A stretch of DNA of 64,000 nucleotides from Lysobacter_K koreensis (GTDB lineage: Bacteria; Pseudomonadota; Gammaproteobacteria; Xanthomonadales; Xanthomonadaceae): positions 806,001 through 870,000 of the forward strand of contig NZ_JBHTIH010000002.1 of NCBI RefSeq assembly GCF_042677045.1, written 5' to 3'. The translations under genes and the position numbers were made by a program. Every line of letters begins with the position of its first letter. The first letter of the stretch is position 1. Shown one piece after another: positions 39,668-48,117 of this stretch. The notes beneath the pieces are model-generated. The model was not told the origin of the DNA, made no database searches, and saw only the letters and a program-made list of their open reading frames with translations.

Positions 39668-40318
39668 CTAGAGCAGATGGCGTTGCTCGCCAAGTTCTGC
39701 CGGTACCTCGCCGGGGACGCAAGTACCCAGCGCTCCAACCGGTTCGATGGGCTCGCCGTAGAGCGTGAAGTTCGGAATCCCTAGCGGCGGCACAAACCGG
39801 AGCTTCTCGTCGGTGTCGTTCTTCAACGCTTCCCTGAGTTCCATGAGAAGGCGTCCCAGAACGTTCTCTCCCATTAGGGTTTCGCCATCCTGCATGGGGA
39901 TGGCTCCCCAGTAGTGGTCCTTCCTAGATTGCTCCACGATCGGCTTTTCTTTCGTGGCGAGGAGAAGACGGCCAAACTCCTTGTAGTGCTGTGCTAGCTT
40001 CACTCTCAAGCACCAGCGCATTACCTTATGGCGCACATTCTCCCAATCGCTGCGGGTGTCCTTTCTGTGGGGCTTCCCCTTCATCTTCGCGGTCATGGGG
40101 CTGTGTTGCGCGATGATCTCGCGCTGTACATCCGGCAGGTCGGGGAATCGACATGCTTGGTAGAGTGCCTCGCTCGTTGGGACTATGAATCCATTGATGC
40201 GCAAACGAAATCCAGCAGCCATGTTGGATAGGCCACCAAACCTCTCCTTCGTCTTGTGGACAACCACGGATTCGGAGCGGAGGTATTCGCGAAGCTTGTA
40301 GTTGATCTTAGAACTCAT
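39668..40318 (-). CDS. NADAR family protein (YbiA-like N-glycosidase fold)
   Basis: A 216-residue protein with the NADAR pattern: RFGGLSNMAAGFRLRINGF, PTSEALYQACRFPDLPDVQR, SPMTAKMKGKPH, VRHKVMRWCLRVKLAQH, IVEQSRKDHYWGA and GENVLGRLLMELREAL. Family members cleave N-glycosidic bonds in nucleotide derivatives; some NADAR proteins reverse guanine ADP-ribosylation and act as antitoxins. The active-site Glu and Trp-Gly are visible. ATG 40318 overlaps the end of the PRTase gene by 11 bases, so expression is coupled. As last gene of the trio it could reverse a modification made by the partner (inference). Confidence 0.88.
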   Translation of the reverse strand: MSSKINYKLREYLRSESVVVHKTKERFGGLSNMAAGFRLRINGFIVPTSEALYQACRFPDLPDVQREIIAQHSPMTAKMKGKPHRKDTRSDWENVRHKVMRWCLRVKLAQHYKEFGRLLLATKEKPIVEQSRKDHYWGAIPMQDGETLMGENVLGRLLMELREALKNDTDEKLRFVPPLGIPNFTLYGEPIEPVGALGTCVPGEVPAELGEQRHLL

Positions 40319-41351
40319 TTAGCTTACCGAACACATTCTCAGCGGACGCATACGTCTTTCTTGGCAGAAGTGGGTACCAATTAAATGGGCCTGATTTCGC
40401 TTCTGGATCGCCCCACCACAGAGCCAGTGGGCAATTGTTTGGACAGTTCCTGTAGGTCGCGATAAGCGATCCGAATCCTACTCCGAACATGCTAAAGCCG
40501 AGTGGCCGAAGCACGCTCTTGGGGGAGGCAATCTTGCTTCTTATCTTGACTCCTGCAACTAAGAACCCCTGCTCAAGTACTTGCCTTCCGTCTTCTGATG
40601 AGAAGAACTTCGTCTTTCCCCCGGGCAGTCTTAGCTGATGGGGATAGCGCTCCTCCGCGGCGACATAGGCTTGAACTTCCGGTATGGCCGGGATGCTTGC
40701 GGGCCAAAGGACGTCCGACGTGTACTTCCAATACGCCTGGTTCTGGATCTCAAGAGCCCGCCAAAAATTGACAGTGATGTCTTTCTTCGAGGCTGCTATG
40801 GCTTTCTTCAAGCGCGTGTTGCTTATGTAGTATTGGCCGCCGGTGTGGAAGGCGATCAGAATGACCTGCACCGTAGCTTTCTGCGGCGCGTCGGTGGCGA
40901 TCCATTTTTCAAGATCGCTCGCGATCCGACTGCCTGAGAAAAGAACATCGTCAAGATAAATGAAGTCACCGTTCGCCGATCCGCATTTTCTGATGTCTAG
41001 GTTGAATTTTGACTTGAGGCACTCCCCAAGCACCGAAATCATGTGCTTTTGGCTTTGCCCATCCTGCTGGATGTGGAGGAAATTGGATGCTGACCAGTAG
41101 GCGGCTGGGTTGCTACCGACTAAGCCCTCGAAGGTTAGTAGCCCATCGAAGAACGTAATTACGTCGGACTTCTCGATGAATGAATGGCGTATGACATGAT
41201 CGAACTCGCGCAAAAACGGGAGTTGTTGGCCAGATGAAAATTGACTGACCCAGCGATCTACGTGCTCAGAAGTTGGCGGCGGAATCTCGCCTTCTCTGTA
41301 AGTGCGAATGCTATGGGCAATTGAGGCTAATAGGTCAGTTCTTTCGGTCAT
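40308..41351 (-). CDS. Phosphoribosyltransferase-like (PRTase-CE-type) protein
   Basis: A 347-residue protein. The clearest feature is FIYLDDVLFSGSRIASDLEK (D134, D135, S139, G140), a PRPP-loop-like motif of the phosphoribosyltransferase fold, followed by a strand TVQVILIAFHTGG. The N-terminal 120 residues are helical and the C-terminal part (EEDGRQVLEQGF region, NCPNNCPLALWWG) is unrecognised, with a Cys pair. Such PRTase-CE proteins have been noted in predicted conflict systems as putative effectors. The gene lies 26 nt after the DinD-like gene and overlaps the NADAR gene. G+C of sampled lines is about 50-53%, well below its neighbours. Confidence 0.7.
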   Translation of the reverse strand: MTERTDLLASIAHSIRTYREGEIPPPTSEHVDRWVSQFSSGQQLPFLREFDHVIRHSFIEKSDVITFFDGLLTFEGLVGSNPAAYWSASNFLHIQQDGQSQKHMISVLGECLKSKFNLDIRKCGSANGDFIYLDDVLFSGSRIASDLEKWIATDAPQKATVQVILIAFHTGGQYYISNTRLKKAIAASKKDITVNFWRALEIQNQAYWKYTSDVLWPASIPAIPEVQAYVAAEERYPHQLRLPGGKTKFFSSEDGRQVLEQGFLVAGVKIRSKIASPKSVLRPLGFSMFGVGFGSLIATYRNCPNNCPLALWWGDPEAKSGPFNWYPLLPRKTYASAENVFGKLNEF

Positions 41352-41377
41352 TTTCCTGCCCCCCCCGGCAGCTTCGC

Positions 41378-42208
41378 TTACTTAGATTTCTTCTTTGCCT
41401 TTGGCTTGTCCAGCTTCTTCATTTCCCGGTCAACTTTCTTCAGACGCTTTTGGACGCCCTGAACGTCCTCCTCAATGGCAAGATGCTCAGGTGCAGTGCC
41501 GCTGTTCTGAATCATAATGCGGCGCACTTCGCTGCCAACGTCTTGGGCAGTACGTTGCAGGCTGTTAAGGCCGCTGACCTTCTTACTCTTAATTCGAGCT
41601 GCCGTTTGGGTCACGCGGAACAGATTGCCGGCAAGTTCTTCTAGGCCCATGAAGTCGTACAGAGTCTTGCCTTGTGGCATCCCCTTGTGTGCCTGAAGGT
41701 CGCGCAAGCTCATGTTGTACATGCCGCGAAATCCCGCGTCCTTGAAGATGCCGAACTCGGTGGTCTGTAGTCCGCCGTCTCTCGCGGCACCCGTCATGGC
41801 CTTCTCGGCAATCTTGAGGTCCTCGCGAGTTTCTAGCCTAGCGAGGTCCGCAGATTCGACGCGTTGTTGAATGAGGGTGTCTGCGATAGCGGCAAGTGCT
41901 GCTTTCGCTTCCGCCACCTCCGGTTTCTTCGAGTCGGCTGTCATGGAGACCAGCAGGCAGGCAAAGCGGGTGAGCCGATACGTCTTGACCGTTTTCCCGC
42001 CTTCGATCACTTCCTCGCGGGTGAATGCTTCGGTCGGATCGAGCCCAAGGCGAGTGCAGGAGCCCATCGCTTTGGTGATTACGCCTTGGAACGACTGCCA
42101 AGAGTCGTAGCCGAGCCAACTCATGAGTTGATGGGCGTACCAGAAGCGACAATCACCGCCGTCGTTGGCGCTATCCTCGAAAGCTTGAAGCGAGAAGTTT
42201 GTCGTCAT
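41378..42208 (-). CDS. DinD-like BRO-family protein
   Basis: A 276-residue protein with the DNA-damage-inducible protein D layout: a BRO-like N-terminus (WYAHQLMSWLGYDSWQSFQG, then CTRLGLDPTEAF and YRLTRFACLLVSMTADSKKP), a middle segment TEFGIFKDAGFRGMYNMSL, and the C-terminal block MGLEELAGNLFRVTQTAARI with EVRRIMIQNSGTAPEHL and a Lys-rich tail. E. coli DinD inhibits RecA filaments; the BRO domain is often DNA-binding. It is the first gene of the trio and starts only 32 nt after the icmF stop on the same strand, so it may depend on read-through from icmF or on a promoter inside it. Confidence 0.82.
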   Translation of the reverse strand: MTTNFSLQAFEDSANDGGDCRFWYAHQLMSWLGYDSWQSFQGVITKAMGSCTRLGLDPTEAFTREEVIEGGKTVKTYRLTRFACLLVSMTADSKKPEVAEAKAALAAIADTLIQQRVESADLARLETREDLKIAEKAMTGAARDGGLQTTEFGIFKDAGFRGMYNMSLRDLQAHKGMPQGKTLYDFMGLEELAGNLFRVTQTAARIKSKKVSGLNSLQRTAQDVGSEVRRIMIQNSGTAPEHLAIEEDVQGVQKRLKKVDREMKKLDKPKAKKKSK

Positions 42209-42240
42209 CTTTTTTACTCTTACTCGGTTGTGAAAATGCC

Positions 42241-45200
42241 CTACATATTCCGCCGGTACTCACCACCCACGTCATACAGCGCATGGCTGATCTGCCCGAG
42301 GCTGTGGGTCTTGACCGCCTCCATCAGCGCCGCGAAGACGTTCTGGCGGTCGCGGGCGGTTTTTTGCAGGTAGGCCAGGCCTTGGGATTTCGCGGCGAAT
42401 TGGTCTGACCCCTCCCCGGCCCTCCCCTCCGCGTTCGCGGAAGGGAGGGAGCGAAGAGCGAGTTGATTGCGCAGCTGCTGGAAGTTGCTGACGTTGTCGA
42501 TCTGCTGGCCCTTCTCGCCTTCGGTCGAGCGGATCAGTTCGATCTCGGTGACGATGTCGCCGGCGTGCTCCTTCGGCAGGAAGGTGTTGACGCCGACCAG
42601 GGGCAGCGAGCCGTCGTGCTTCTTGTGCTCGTAGTACATCGACTCTTCCTGGATCTTGCCGCGCTGGTACATGGTGTCCATCGCGCCGAGTACGCCACCG
42701 CGCTCGCTGATCGCTTCGAACTCCTTGTAGACGGCTTCCTCGACGATGTCGGTGAGCTTGTCGACGATGAAGCTGCCCTGCCAGGGGTTCTCGTTGAAGT
42801 TGAGCCCCAGCTCCTTGTTGATGATCATCTGGATGGCGACGGCGCGGCGCACGCTTTCCTCGGTCGGCGTGGTGATCGCCTCGTCATAGGCATTCGTGTG
42901 CAACGAGTTGCAGTTGTCGAACAACGCGTACAGCGCCTGCAGCGTGGTGCGGATGTCGTTGAACTGGATCTCCTGCGCGTGCAGGGACCGGCCGCTGGTC
43001 TGGATGTGGTACTTCATCATCTGGCTGCGCGGGTCGGCGCCGTAGCGCTCGCGCATGGCGCGGGCCCAGATGCGGCGGGCGACGCGGCCGATCACCGTGT
43101 ACTCCGGGTCCATGCCGTTGCTGAAGAAGAACGACAGGTTGGGCGCGAAGTCGTCGATCTTCATCCCGCGCGCGAGGTAGTACTCGACGATGGTGAAGCC
43201 GTTGCTGAGGGTGAAGGCGAGCTGGCTGATCGGGTTCGCCCCGGCCTCGGCGATGTGGTAGCCGCTGATGCTGACCGAGTAGAAGTTGCGGACCTTGTGG
43301 TCGACGAAGAACTGCTGGATGTCGCCCATCATGCGCAGAGCGAACTCGGTACTGAAGATGCAGGTGTTCTGCGCCTGGTCCTCTTTCAGGATGTCGGCCT
43401 GCACGGTGCCGCGCACGGTGCTGAGGGTGTGGGCGCGGATGCGGGCGTAGGTCTCGGCGTCGACGACCTGGTCGCCGGTGATGCCGAGCAGGCCCAGGCC
43501 GAGGCCGTCGTTGGTCTCGGGCAGCATGCCGCTGTACTGCGGGCGTGGCTTGCCCTCGAAGAAGGCCTCGATCTTGTCATGGGCGGCGTCCCAGCGGTGG
43601 GTGTCTTCGCGCAGGTACTTCTCGACCTGCTGGTCGACGGCGGTGTTCATGAACATCGCCAGGATCATCGGCGCCGGGCCGTTGATGGTCATCGACACCG
43701 AGGTGGTCGGCGCGCACAGGTCGAAGCCGGAGTACAGCTTCTTCATGTCGTCGAGGGTGGCGATGTTGACGCCGGAGTTGCCGACCTTGCCGTAGATGTC
43801 CGGGCGCACGGCCGGGTCTTCGCCGTAGAGCGTGACCGAGTCGAACGCGGTGGACAGGCGCGCCGCGGGCTGGCCGACCGACAGGTAATGGAAGCGGCGG
43901 TTGGTGCGCTCGGGCGTGCCCTCGCCGGCGAACATGCGGATCGGGTCCTCGCCGGTGCGGCGGTACGGGTAGACGCCGCCGGTGTACGGGTAGTAGCCGG
44001 GCAGGTTTTCCTTGCCGAGGAACACCAGCAGCTCGCCCCAGTTCTTGTAGGTGGGCGCGGCGATCTTGGGGATCTTCTGGTGGCTGAGCGACTCGCGGTA
44101 GTTCTCGACGCGGATGGCCTTGCCGCGGACTTCGTACTCGGTGACCTCGTCGGTGATCGACTTGAGGCGCGCCGGCCACTCGCGCAGCAGCTTGAGCGAC
44201 TCGGAGGTGAGGGCGTGGATGGCGTCGTTGTAGCGCTGGCGCAGGGTGGCCAGGGTGCGGTCGGCGCGTAGGGTGGGCTCAAGCCCACCGCTGCTGCTCC
44301 CACCTTCCGGGGGCGTACCGGCGCTCGTTTGGTGGGCTTGAGCCCACCCTACGAGGTCTTCGGCGTCGTAGAGATCGAGCTGCTTGGGCAGCTTGTGGTC
44401 GCCGATGTCCTGCAGCGACAGCCAGTAGGCCTGGGCGCGGTTGGCGGCTTCGGCCTGCTTGTCGATGCCGGCGTTGATGGCGCGGCCCTGCTCGGCGATC
44501 TCGGCCAGGTAGCGCACCCGCGCGCCGGGGATCAGCACGGTGGCGCGCGGCTCCTTCAGCGAGGTGTCGATCTGCGGGTTCCAGTCGATCCGCGAGCCGC
44601 TCTTCGTAGGAGCGGCTTCAGCCGCGAGCTGTTGATTTTTGTCGTCGGACGAAGAGCTCGCGGCTAAAGCCGCTCCTACATGCACACCGAGGTGCAGCTT
44701 GTCGCGCAGCAGGCGGCACAGGTTGGCGAACATCCAGCTGATGCCGGGGTCGTTGAACTGGCTGGCGATGGTCGGGTAGACGGGGACGTCTTCGTCCTTC
44801 ATCGCGAAGGCGACGCGGTTGCGCTTCCACTGCTTGCGCACGTCACGCAGTGCATCCTCGGCGCCGCGCTTGTCGAACTTGTTGAGCACCACCAGCTCGG
44901 CGTAATCGAGCATGTCGATCTTCTCGAGCTGGCTGGGCGCGCCGAAGTCGCTGGTCATCACGTACATCGGGAAGTCGACCAGGTCGACGATCTCCGAGTC
45001 GCTCTGGCCGATGCCCGCGGTCTCGACGATGACGAGGTCGTAGCCCAGGCCCTTGAGGAAGCCGATGCAGTCCTTGAGCACGGTGTTGGTGGCCGCGTGC
45101 TGGCGGCGGGTGGCCATCGAGCGCATGTAGACGCGCGGGCTGCGCAGCGAGTTCATGCGGATGCGGTCGCCGAGCAGCGCGCCGCCGGTGCGGCGGCGGG

Positions 45201-45927
45201 TCGGGTCGACCGAGATCACGGCGATGCGCATCTCCGGGAAGCTGGCGAGGAAGCGGTTGAGCAGTTCGTCGGTGACCGAGGACTTGCCGGCGCCGCCGGT
45301 GCCGGTGATGCCGACCACCGGGGTCTTGCCGCCGGCCAGGTGCCACTGCTTGCGCAGATGGGCGAGCTGGGCCTCGTCGAGCAGGCCCTCCTCGATCGCG
45401 CTGAGCATGTGGCCGATGCTGATCTCGTCGTCGATGTCGGCCGACTGCGGCGGGGCTTCGTCGGGCTTGCGCGCGCTGGTGGCGCGGCGGACGACGTCCT
45501 CGATCATCGCCACCAGGCCCATGTGCATGCCGTCGTTGGGGTGGTAGATGCGCTCCACGCCGTAGGCCTGCAGCTCGCGGATCTCCTCGGGGGTGATGGT
45601 GCCGCCACCGCCGCCGAACACGCGGATGTGGGAGGCGCCGCGCTCCTTGAGCATGTCGACCATGTACTTGAAGTACTCGACGTGGCCGCCCTGGTAGCTG
45701 GACAGCGCGATGCCGTCGGCGTCTTCCTGCAGCGCGGCGCGGACCACGTCCTCGACCGAGCGGTTGTGGCCCAGGTGCACCACTTCCGCGCCCTGCGACT
45801 GGATCAGGCGGCGCATGATGTTGATCGCGGCGTCGTGGCCGTCGAACAGGCTGGCGGCGGTGACGAAGCGCAGCGGGCTGGTGGTCTCGGCCTGGGCTTC
45901 GGGGAAGGTGCTGGCGGGGGTGCTCAT
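42241..45927 (-). CDS. icmF: Fused isobutyryl-CoA mutase IcmF carrying repeat insertions
   Basis: A 1228-residue coenzyme-B12 enzyme that interconverts branched and linear acyl-CoAs, with its G-protein chaperone fused. Order: B12-binding domain (about 20-150, SLFDGHDAAINIMRR, axial His31), GTPase (about 200-390, P-loop GITGTGGAGKSS), linker, mutase barrel (about 555-1150, with NWGELLVFLGKENLPGYYPY and NRRFHYLSVGQPAARLS). Typical IcmF is about 1,090 residues. The excess is explained largely by three palindromic repeats lying in frame at residues about 417-441, 526-554 and 1159-1174, all in linkers or near the C-terminal tail. The B12 and GTPase motifs remain intact. ATG 45927 is preferred to an in-frame GTG nine bases earlier. 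Neighbours are other acyl-CoA genes and, downstream, the defence-like trio. Confidence 0.92.
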   Translation of the reverse strand: MSTPASTFPEAQAETTSPLRFVTAASLFDGHDAAINIMRRLIQSQGAEVVHLGHNRSVEDVVRAALQEDADGIALSSYQGGHVEYFKYMVDMLKERGASHIRVFGGGGGTITPEEIRELQAYGVERIYHPNDGMHMGLVAMIEDVVRRATSARKPDEAPPQSADIDDEISIGHMLSAIEEGLLDEAQLAHLRKQWHLAGGKTPVVGITGTGGAGKSSVTDELLNRFLASFPEMRIAVISVDPTRRRTGGALLGDRIRMNSLRSPRVYMRSMATRRQHAATNTVLKDCIGFLKGLGYDLVIVETAGIGQSDSEIVDLVDFPMYVMTSDFGAPSQLEKIDMLDYAELVVLNKFDKRGAEDALRDVRKQWKRNRVAFAMKDEDVPVYPTIASQFNDPGISWMFANLCRLLRDKLHLGVHVGAALAASSSSDDKNQQLAAEAAPTKSGSRIDWNPQIDTSLKEPRATVLIPGARVRYLAEIAEQGRAINAGIDKQAEAANRAQAYWLSLQDIGDHKLPKQLDLYDAEDLVGWAQAHQTSAGTPPEGGSSSGGLEPTLRADRTLATLRQRYNDAIHALTSESLKLLREWPARLKSITDEVTEYEVRGKAIRVENYRESLSHQKIPKIAAPTYKNWGELLVFLGKENLPGYYPYTGGVYPYRRTGEDPIRMFAGEGTPERTNRRFHYLSVGQPAARLSTAFDSVTLYGEDPAVRPDIYGKVGNSGVNIATLDDMKKLYSGFDLCAPTTSVSMTINGPAPMILAMFMNTAVDQQVEKYLREDTHRWDAAHDKIEAFFEGKPRPQYSGMLPETNDGLGLGLLGITGDQVVDAETYARIRAHTLSTVRGTVQADILKEDQAQNTCIFSTEFALRMMGDIQQFFVDHKVRNFYSVSISGYHIAEAGANPISQLAFTLSNGFTIVEYYLARGMKIDDFAPNLSFFFSNGMDPEYTVIGRVARRIWARAMRERYGADPRSQMMKYHIQTSGRSLHAQEIQFNDIRTTLQALYALFDNCNSLHTNAYDEAITTPTEESVRRAVAIQMIINKELGLNFNENPWQGSFIVDKLTDIVEEAVYKEFEAISERGGVLGAMDTMYQRGKIQEESMYYEHKKHDGSLPLVGVNTFLPKEHAGDIVTEIELIRSTEGEKGQQIDNVSNFQQLRNQLALRSLPSANAEGRAGEGSDQFAAKSQGLAYLQKTARDRQNVFAALMEAVKTHSLGQISHALYDVGGEYRRNM
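42407..42452 (-). repeat. Palindromic repeat inside icmF, C-terminal site
   Basis: CCTCCCCTCCGCG and CGCGGAAGGGAGG pair around a TT loop. Encoded residues read about SLPSANAEGRAGEGSDQ. It is GC-palindromic like the CCCTCTCCCGC-type dispersed repeats of the group. Confidence 0.7.
44268..44352 (+). repeat. Inverted REP pair inside icmF, linker site
   Basis: Forward GTAGGGTGGGCTCAAGCCCA at 44268 and its reverse, ending GAGCCCACCCTAC, at 44352, 85 nt in all. It encodes about TSAGTPPEGGSSSGGLEP in the icmF frame. It belongs to the same palindrome family as those beside the RAYT gene. Confidence 0.9.
44606..44679 (+). repeat. Second inverted REP pair inside icmF, GTPase-side linker
   Basis: Forward GTAGGAGCGGCTTCAGCCGC and reverse GCGGCTAAAGCCGCTCCTAC flank a 24-nt spacer, 74 nt in all. 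GTAGGAGCGGCTTCAGCCGC is a common repeat in Xanthomonadaceae and Pseudomonas. It encodes about ALAASSSSDDKNQQLAAEAA without a stop. Confidence 0.9.
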
Positions 45928-46108
45928 GGCGCGCACTCAATACGAAAAACGGGATGCGCGCATTGTAGCGCGCGGCTCCGGCGGCCTTCAGGTAGCTGGC
46001 AATGCGCTGAACGCGGGCGCAGGAAGGGTCAACATCCGGGCATCGGCCGCGTTCTAACTGCTGCCGGCGAACTGCGCCGGAGACAGCGGTTGGTTCGGGA
46101 GAACTTCC

Positions 46109-46525
46109 ATGGCGTTGCGTTCCTTGTTGCTTGCGGCCGTGGTCGGCGTGGCCGCGCTCGGCACTTTCCACTCCCCCGCCGCGCAGGCGGAGGGTTACCT
46201 CAGCATCAGTGTCGGCACGCCGTCGCCCTACTACCGCGGCGGCTATGGGCACGGCCATCGCGGCGACGTCGTGTGGGTGCCCGCGCACTGGGTCTCGACC
46301 TACCGCGGCCGGGTGCTGGTCCCGGGCCGCTACGTGCGGGTCGCGGGTTACGGCCGCGGCCACGGTTACGGCTACGGCCCCGGATACGGCCATGGCGGCT
46401 ACCGCGGCGGGCCGGTGTACTACGGCGCGCCGCCGATCCGGCCGTTGCCGGGCGCGTTCTACGAGCAGCGCGGCGGGCGCAGCTACGACGCCTATTACGG
46501 GCGCGGCGGCTACCGCGGTTGGTGA
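46109..46525 (+). CDS. Secreted Gly/Tyr-rich protein
   Basis: A 138-residue protein with a signal peptide ending PAAQA. The mature part contains VVWVPAHWVSTYRGRVLVPG, similar to the YXWGXW-type repeat proteins, and then a Gly-Tyr-His-rich low-complexity C-terminus (GYGRGHGYGYGPGYGHGGYR). A GGGAGAA site precedes the ATG. Probably a periplasmic or surface protein; function unknown. It is divergent from icmF. Confidence 0.72.
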   Translation: MALRSLLLAAVVGVAALGTFHSPAAQAEGYLSISVGTPSPYYRGGYGHGHRGDVVWVPAHWVSTYRGRVLVPGRYVRVAGYGRGHGYGYGPGYGHGGYRGGPVYYGAPPIRPLPGAFYEQRGGRSYDAYYGRGGYRGW

Positions 46526-46617
46526 GGGCAGCAGTAGACGACTGACCGCGGCGACGGGCGCGCCGGCGTGGGGCCGGCGTTCTCCTGCGTCGCCGCGGTC
46601 GGGTAGGCTTGGGCGTG

Positions 46618-47916
46618 ATGAAAGGCACGCCCACTCCACCCGACCCGCTGGGTTCGCTGCGCACCGCGGCGGGCAGCGGCGTGCCCGAGGCGATGTTCAA
46701 GCTCGCCGTCGGGCTGGTGACCCAGCAGCGATTCGAGGAGGCCTTCGACCTGCACCGCCAGGCGGCCGAGGCCGGGCATGTCGGCGCGCAGATCGAGCTG
46801 GCCCGCATGCTGATGCACGGCATCGCCGGCGATCCGGACCCGCGGCTGGCGGTGCACTGGCTGGAGCGCGCCGAGACCGCCGGCCAACCGATCGCCGGCT
46901 ACTACCTGGCGATGATGCAGCTGGGCACGGTGGCGATGCCGCGCGACGGGCTGATCAACCACCGCGTGCTGGCGGCGGTGCAGGCCGACTTCCCGCCGGC
47001 GATCCGCGCCGCAGCGATCCACTTCGGCCGCAAGCAGAGCGACGCCGACCAGACCGTGTGCCTGCAGCTGCTCAGCCGCGGCAGCAACCTGGGCGACGTG
47101 GTCGCCGCGCAACTGCTGGCCGAACGCCTGCAGCGCGGCGAGGGCTGCCAGCCGCAACCGCAGGCCGCCGCGCAGCTGCGCGCGCAGCTGGCCGCGGTCG
47201 GGCACAAGCCGCTGCCATCGATCAGCGTGCCGATCCCGCCGCTGGTGCTGCCGCTGCGCGAGTCCGGCCGCGTCGAACCCGGCGTGCTGGCGCTGGAGGA
47301 AGTGCTGCAGCCGGCGCCGATGCAGGTGATGTCGCGGCGCCCGCACGTGATGCGCATCGACAAGCTGCTCTCGGCCGACGAATGCCGGCTGCTGGTCGCG
47401 CACGCGCAGCCGAACCTGCGGCGCTCGCAGACCGTGGACCCGGAGACCGGCCAGCCGGTCGCGCTGGAGATCCGCACCAGCTCCGATGCCAGCGTCGACC
47501 CGATCACGGAGGACCTGGCGCTGCGCATGGTGCAGCTGCGCATGGCGCGCTCGGCGCGGGTCGAGCTGTCGCACGCTGAGCACCTGACCGTGCTGCGCTA
47601 CGAGCCGGGCGAGGAATACCGGCCGCACCGCGACTACCGCCCGCCGTCGTCGATCGAGCGCGACCGCCCCGAGGCCGGCAACCGCGCGCGCACGATCTGC
47701 GTCTACCTCAACGACGTCGAGGCCGGCGGCGAGACCGACTTCCCCCTGGCCGGGGTGCGGATCGCGCCGGTCGCGGGGCGCGCGGTGGTGTTCGACAACC
47801 TGTTCAACGACGGCCGGCCCGACCCCGAATCGCTGCACGCCGGCCTGCCGATCGCGCATGGCGAGAAATGGCTGGCCACCCTGTGGCTGCGCGAGCGCCG
47901 CTACCGCCACTATTGA
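46618..47916 (+). CDS. Sel1-like repeat plus 2OG-Fe(II) prolyl 4-hydroxylase-like oxygenase
   Basis: A 432-residue protein. The N-terminal half has tetratricopeptide/Sel1-like helical repeats (RFEEAFDLHRQAAEAGHVGA, DPRLAVHWLERAETAGQP). The C-terminal half is a 2-oxoglutarate Fe(II) dioxygenase: the HxD ligand pair is in YRPHRDYRPP, the distal His in SLHAGLPIAHGEK, and VFDNLFNDG precedes it; the 2OG-binding basic residue is probably the Lys of GEKWLATLW. It would hydroxylate a prolyl or similar residue in a protein partner. ATG 46618 is chosen; TTG 46609 is the longer option. Target unknown. Confidence 0.88.
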   Translation: MKGTPTPPDPLGSLRTAAGSGVPEAMFKLAVGLVTQQRFEEAFDLHRQAAEAGHVGAQIELARMLMHGIAGDPDPRLAVHWLERAETAGQPIAGYYLAMMQLGTVAMPRDGLINHRVLAAVQADFPPAIRAAAIHFGRKQSDADQTVCLQLLSRGSNLGDVVAAQLLAERLQRGEGCQPQPQAAAQLRAQLAAVGHKPLPSISVPIPPLVLPLRESGRVEPGVLALEEVLQPAPMQVMSRRPHVMRIDKLLSADECRLLVAHAQPNLRRSQTVDPETGQPVALEIRTSSDASVDPITEDLALRMVQLRMARSARVELSHAEHLTVLRYEPGEEYRPHRDYRPPSSIERDRPEAGNRARTICVYLNDVEAGGETDFPLAGVRIAPVAGRAVVFDNLFNDGRPDPESLHAGLPIAHGEKWLATLWLRERRYRHY

Positions 47917-48117
47917 GCGGCGGCGCTGTGCCGACCTTGGCTTGGGCCGTCCGGCGCGGCACATACGCTGGCGTATCCGCCAATTGCTCTAGACTGTCGC
48001 CCCTGCGGCAGCTGGCCTTGCCCCGCCGCAGAGGCGAATCTTTCTGTATTCAACGACTTATCCAACACTGTTGGCGTCCGGCGCTATGCGCAATCCGCCG
48101 CCGACACGGAGCACCCG

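Noticed and set aside
42463..44271. 602-residue plus-strand frame inside icmF
   Set aside because: Val/Asp/Ala-rich shadow translation. IcmF on the other strand has all family motifs.
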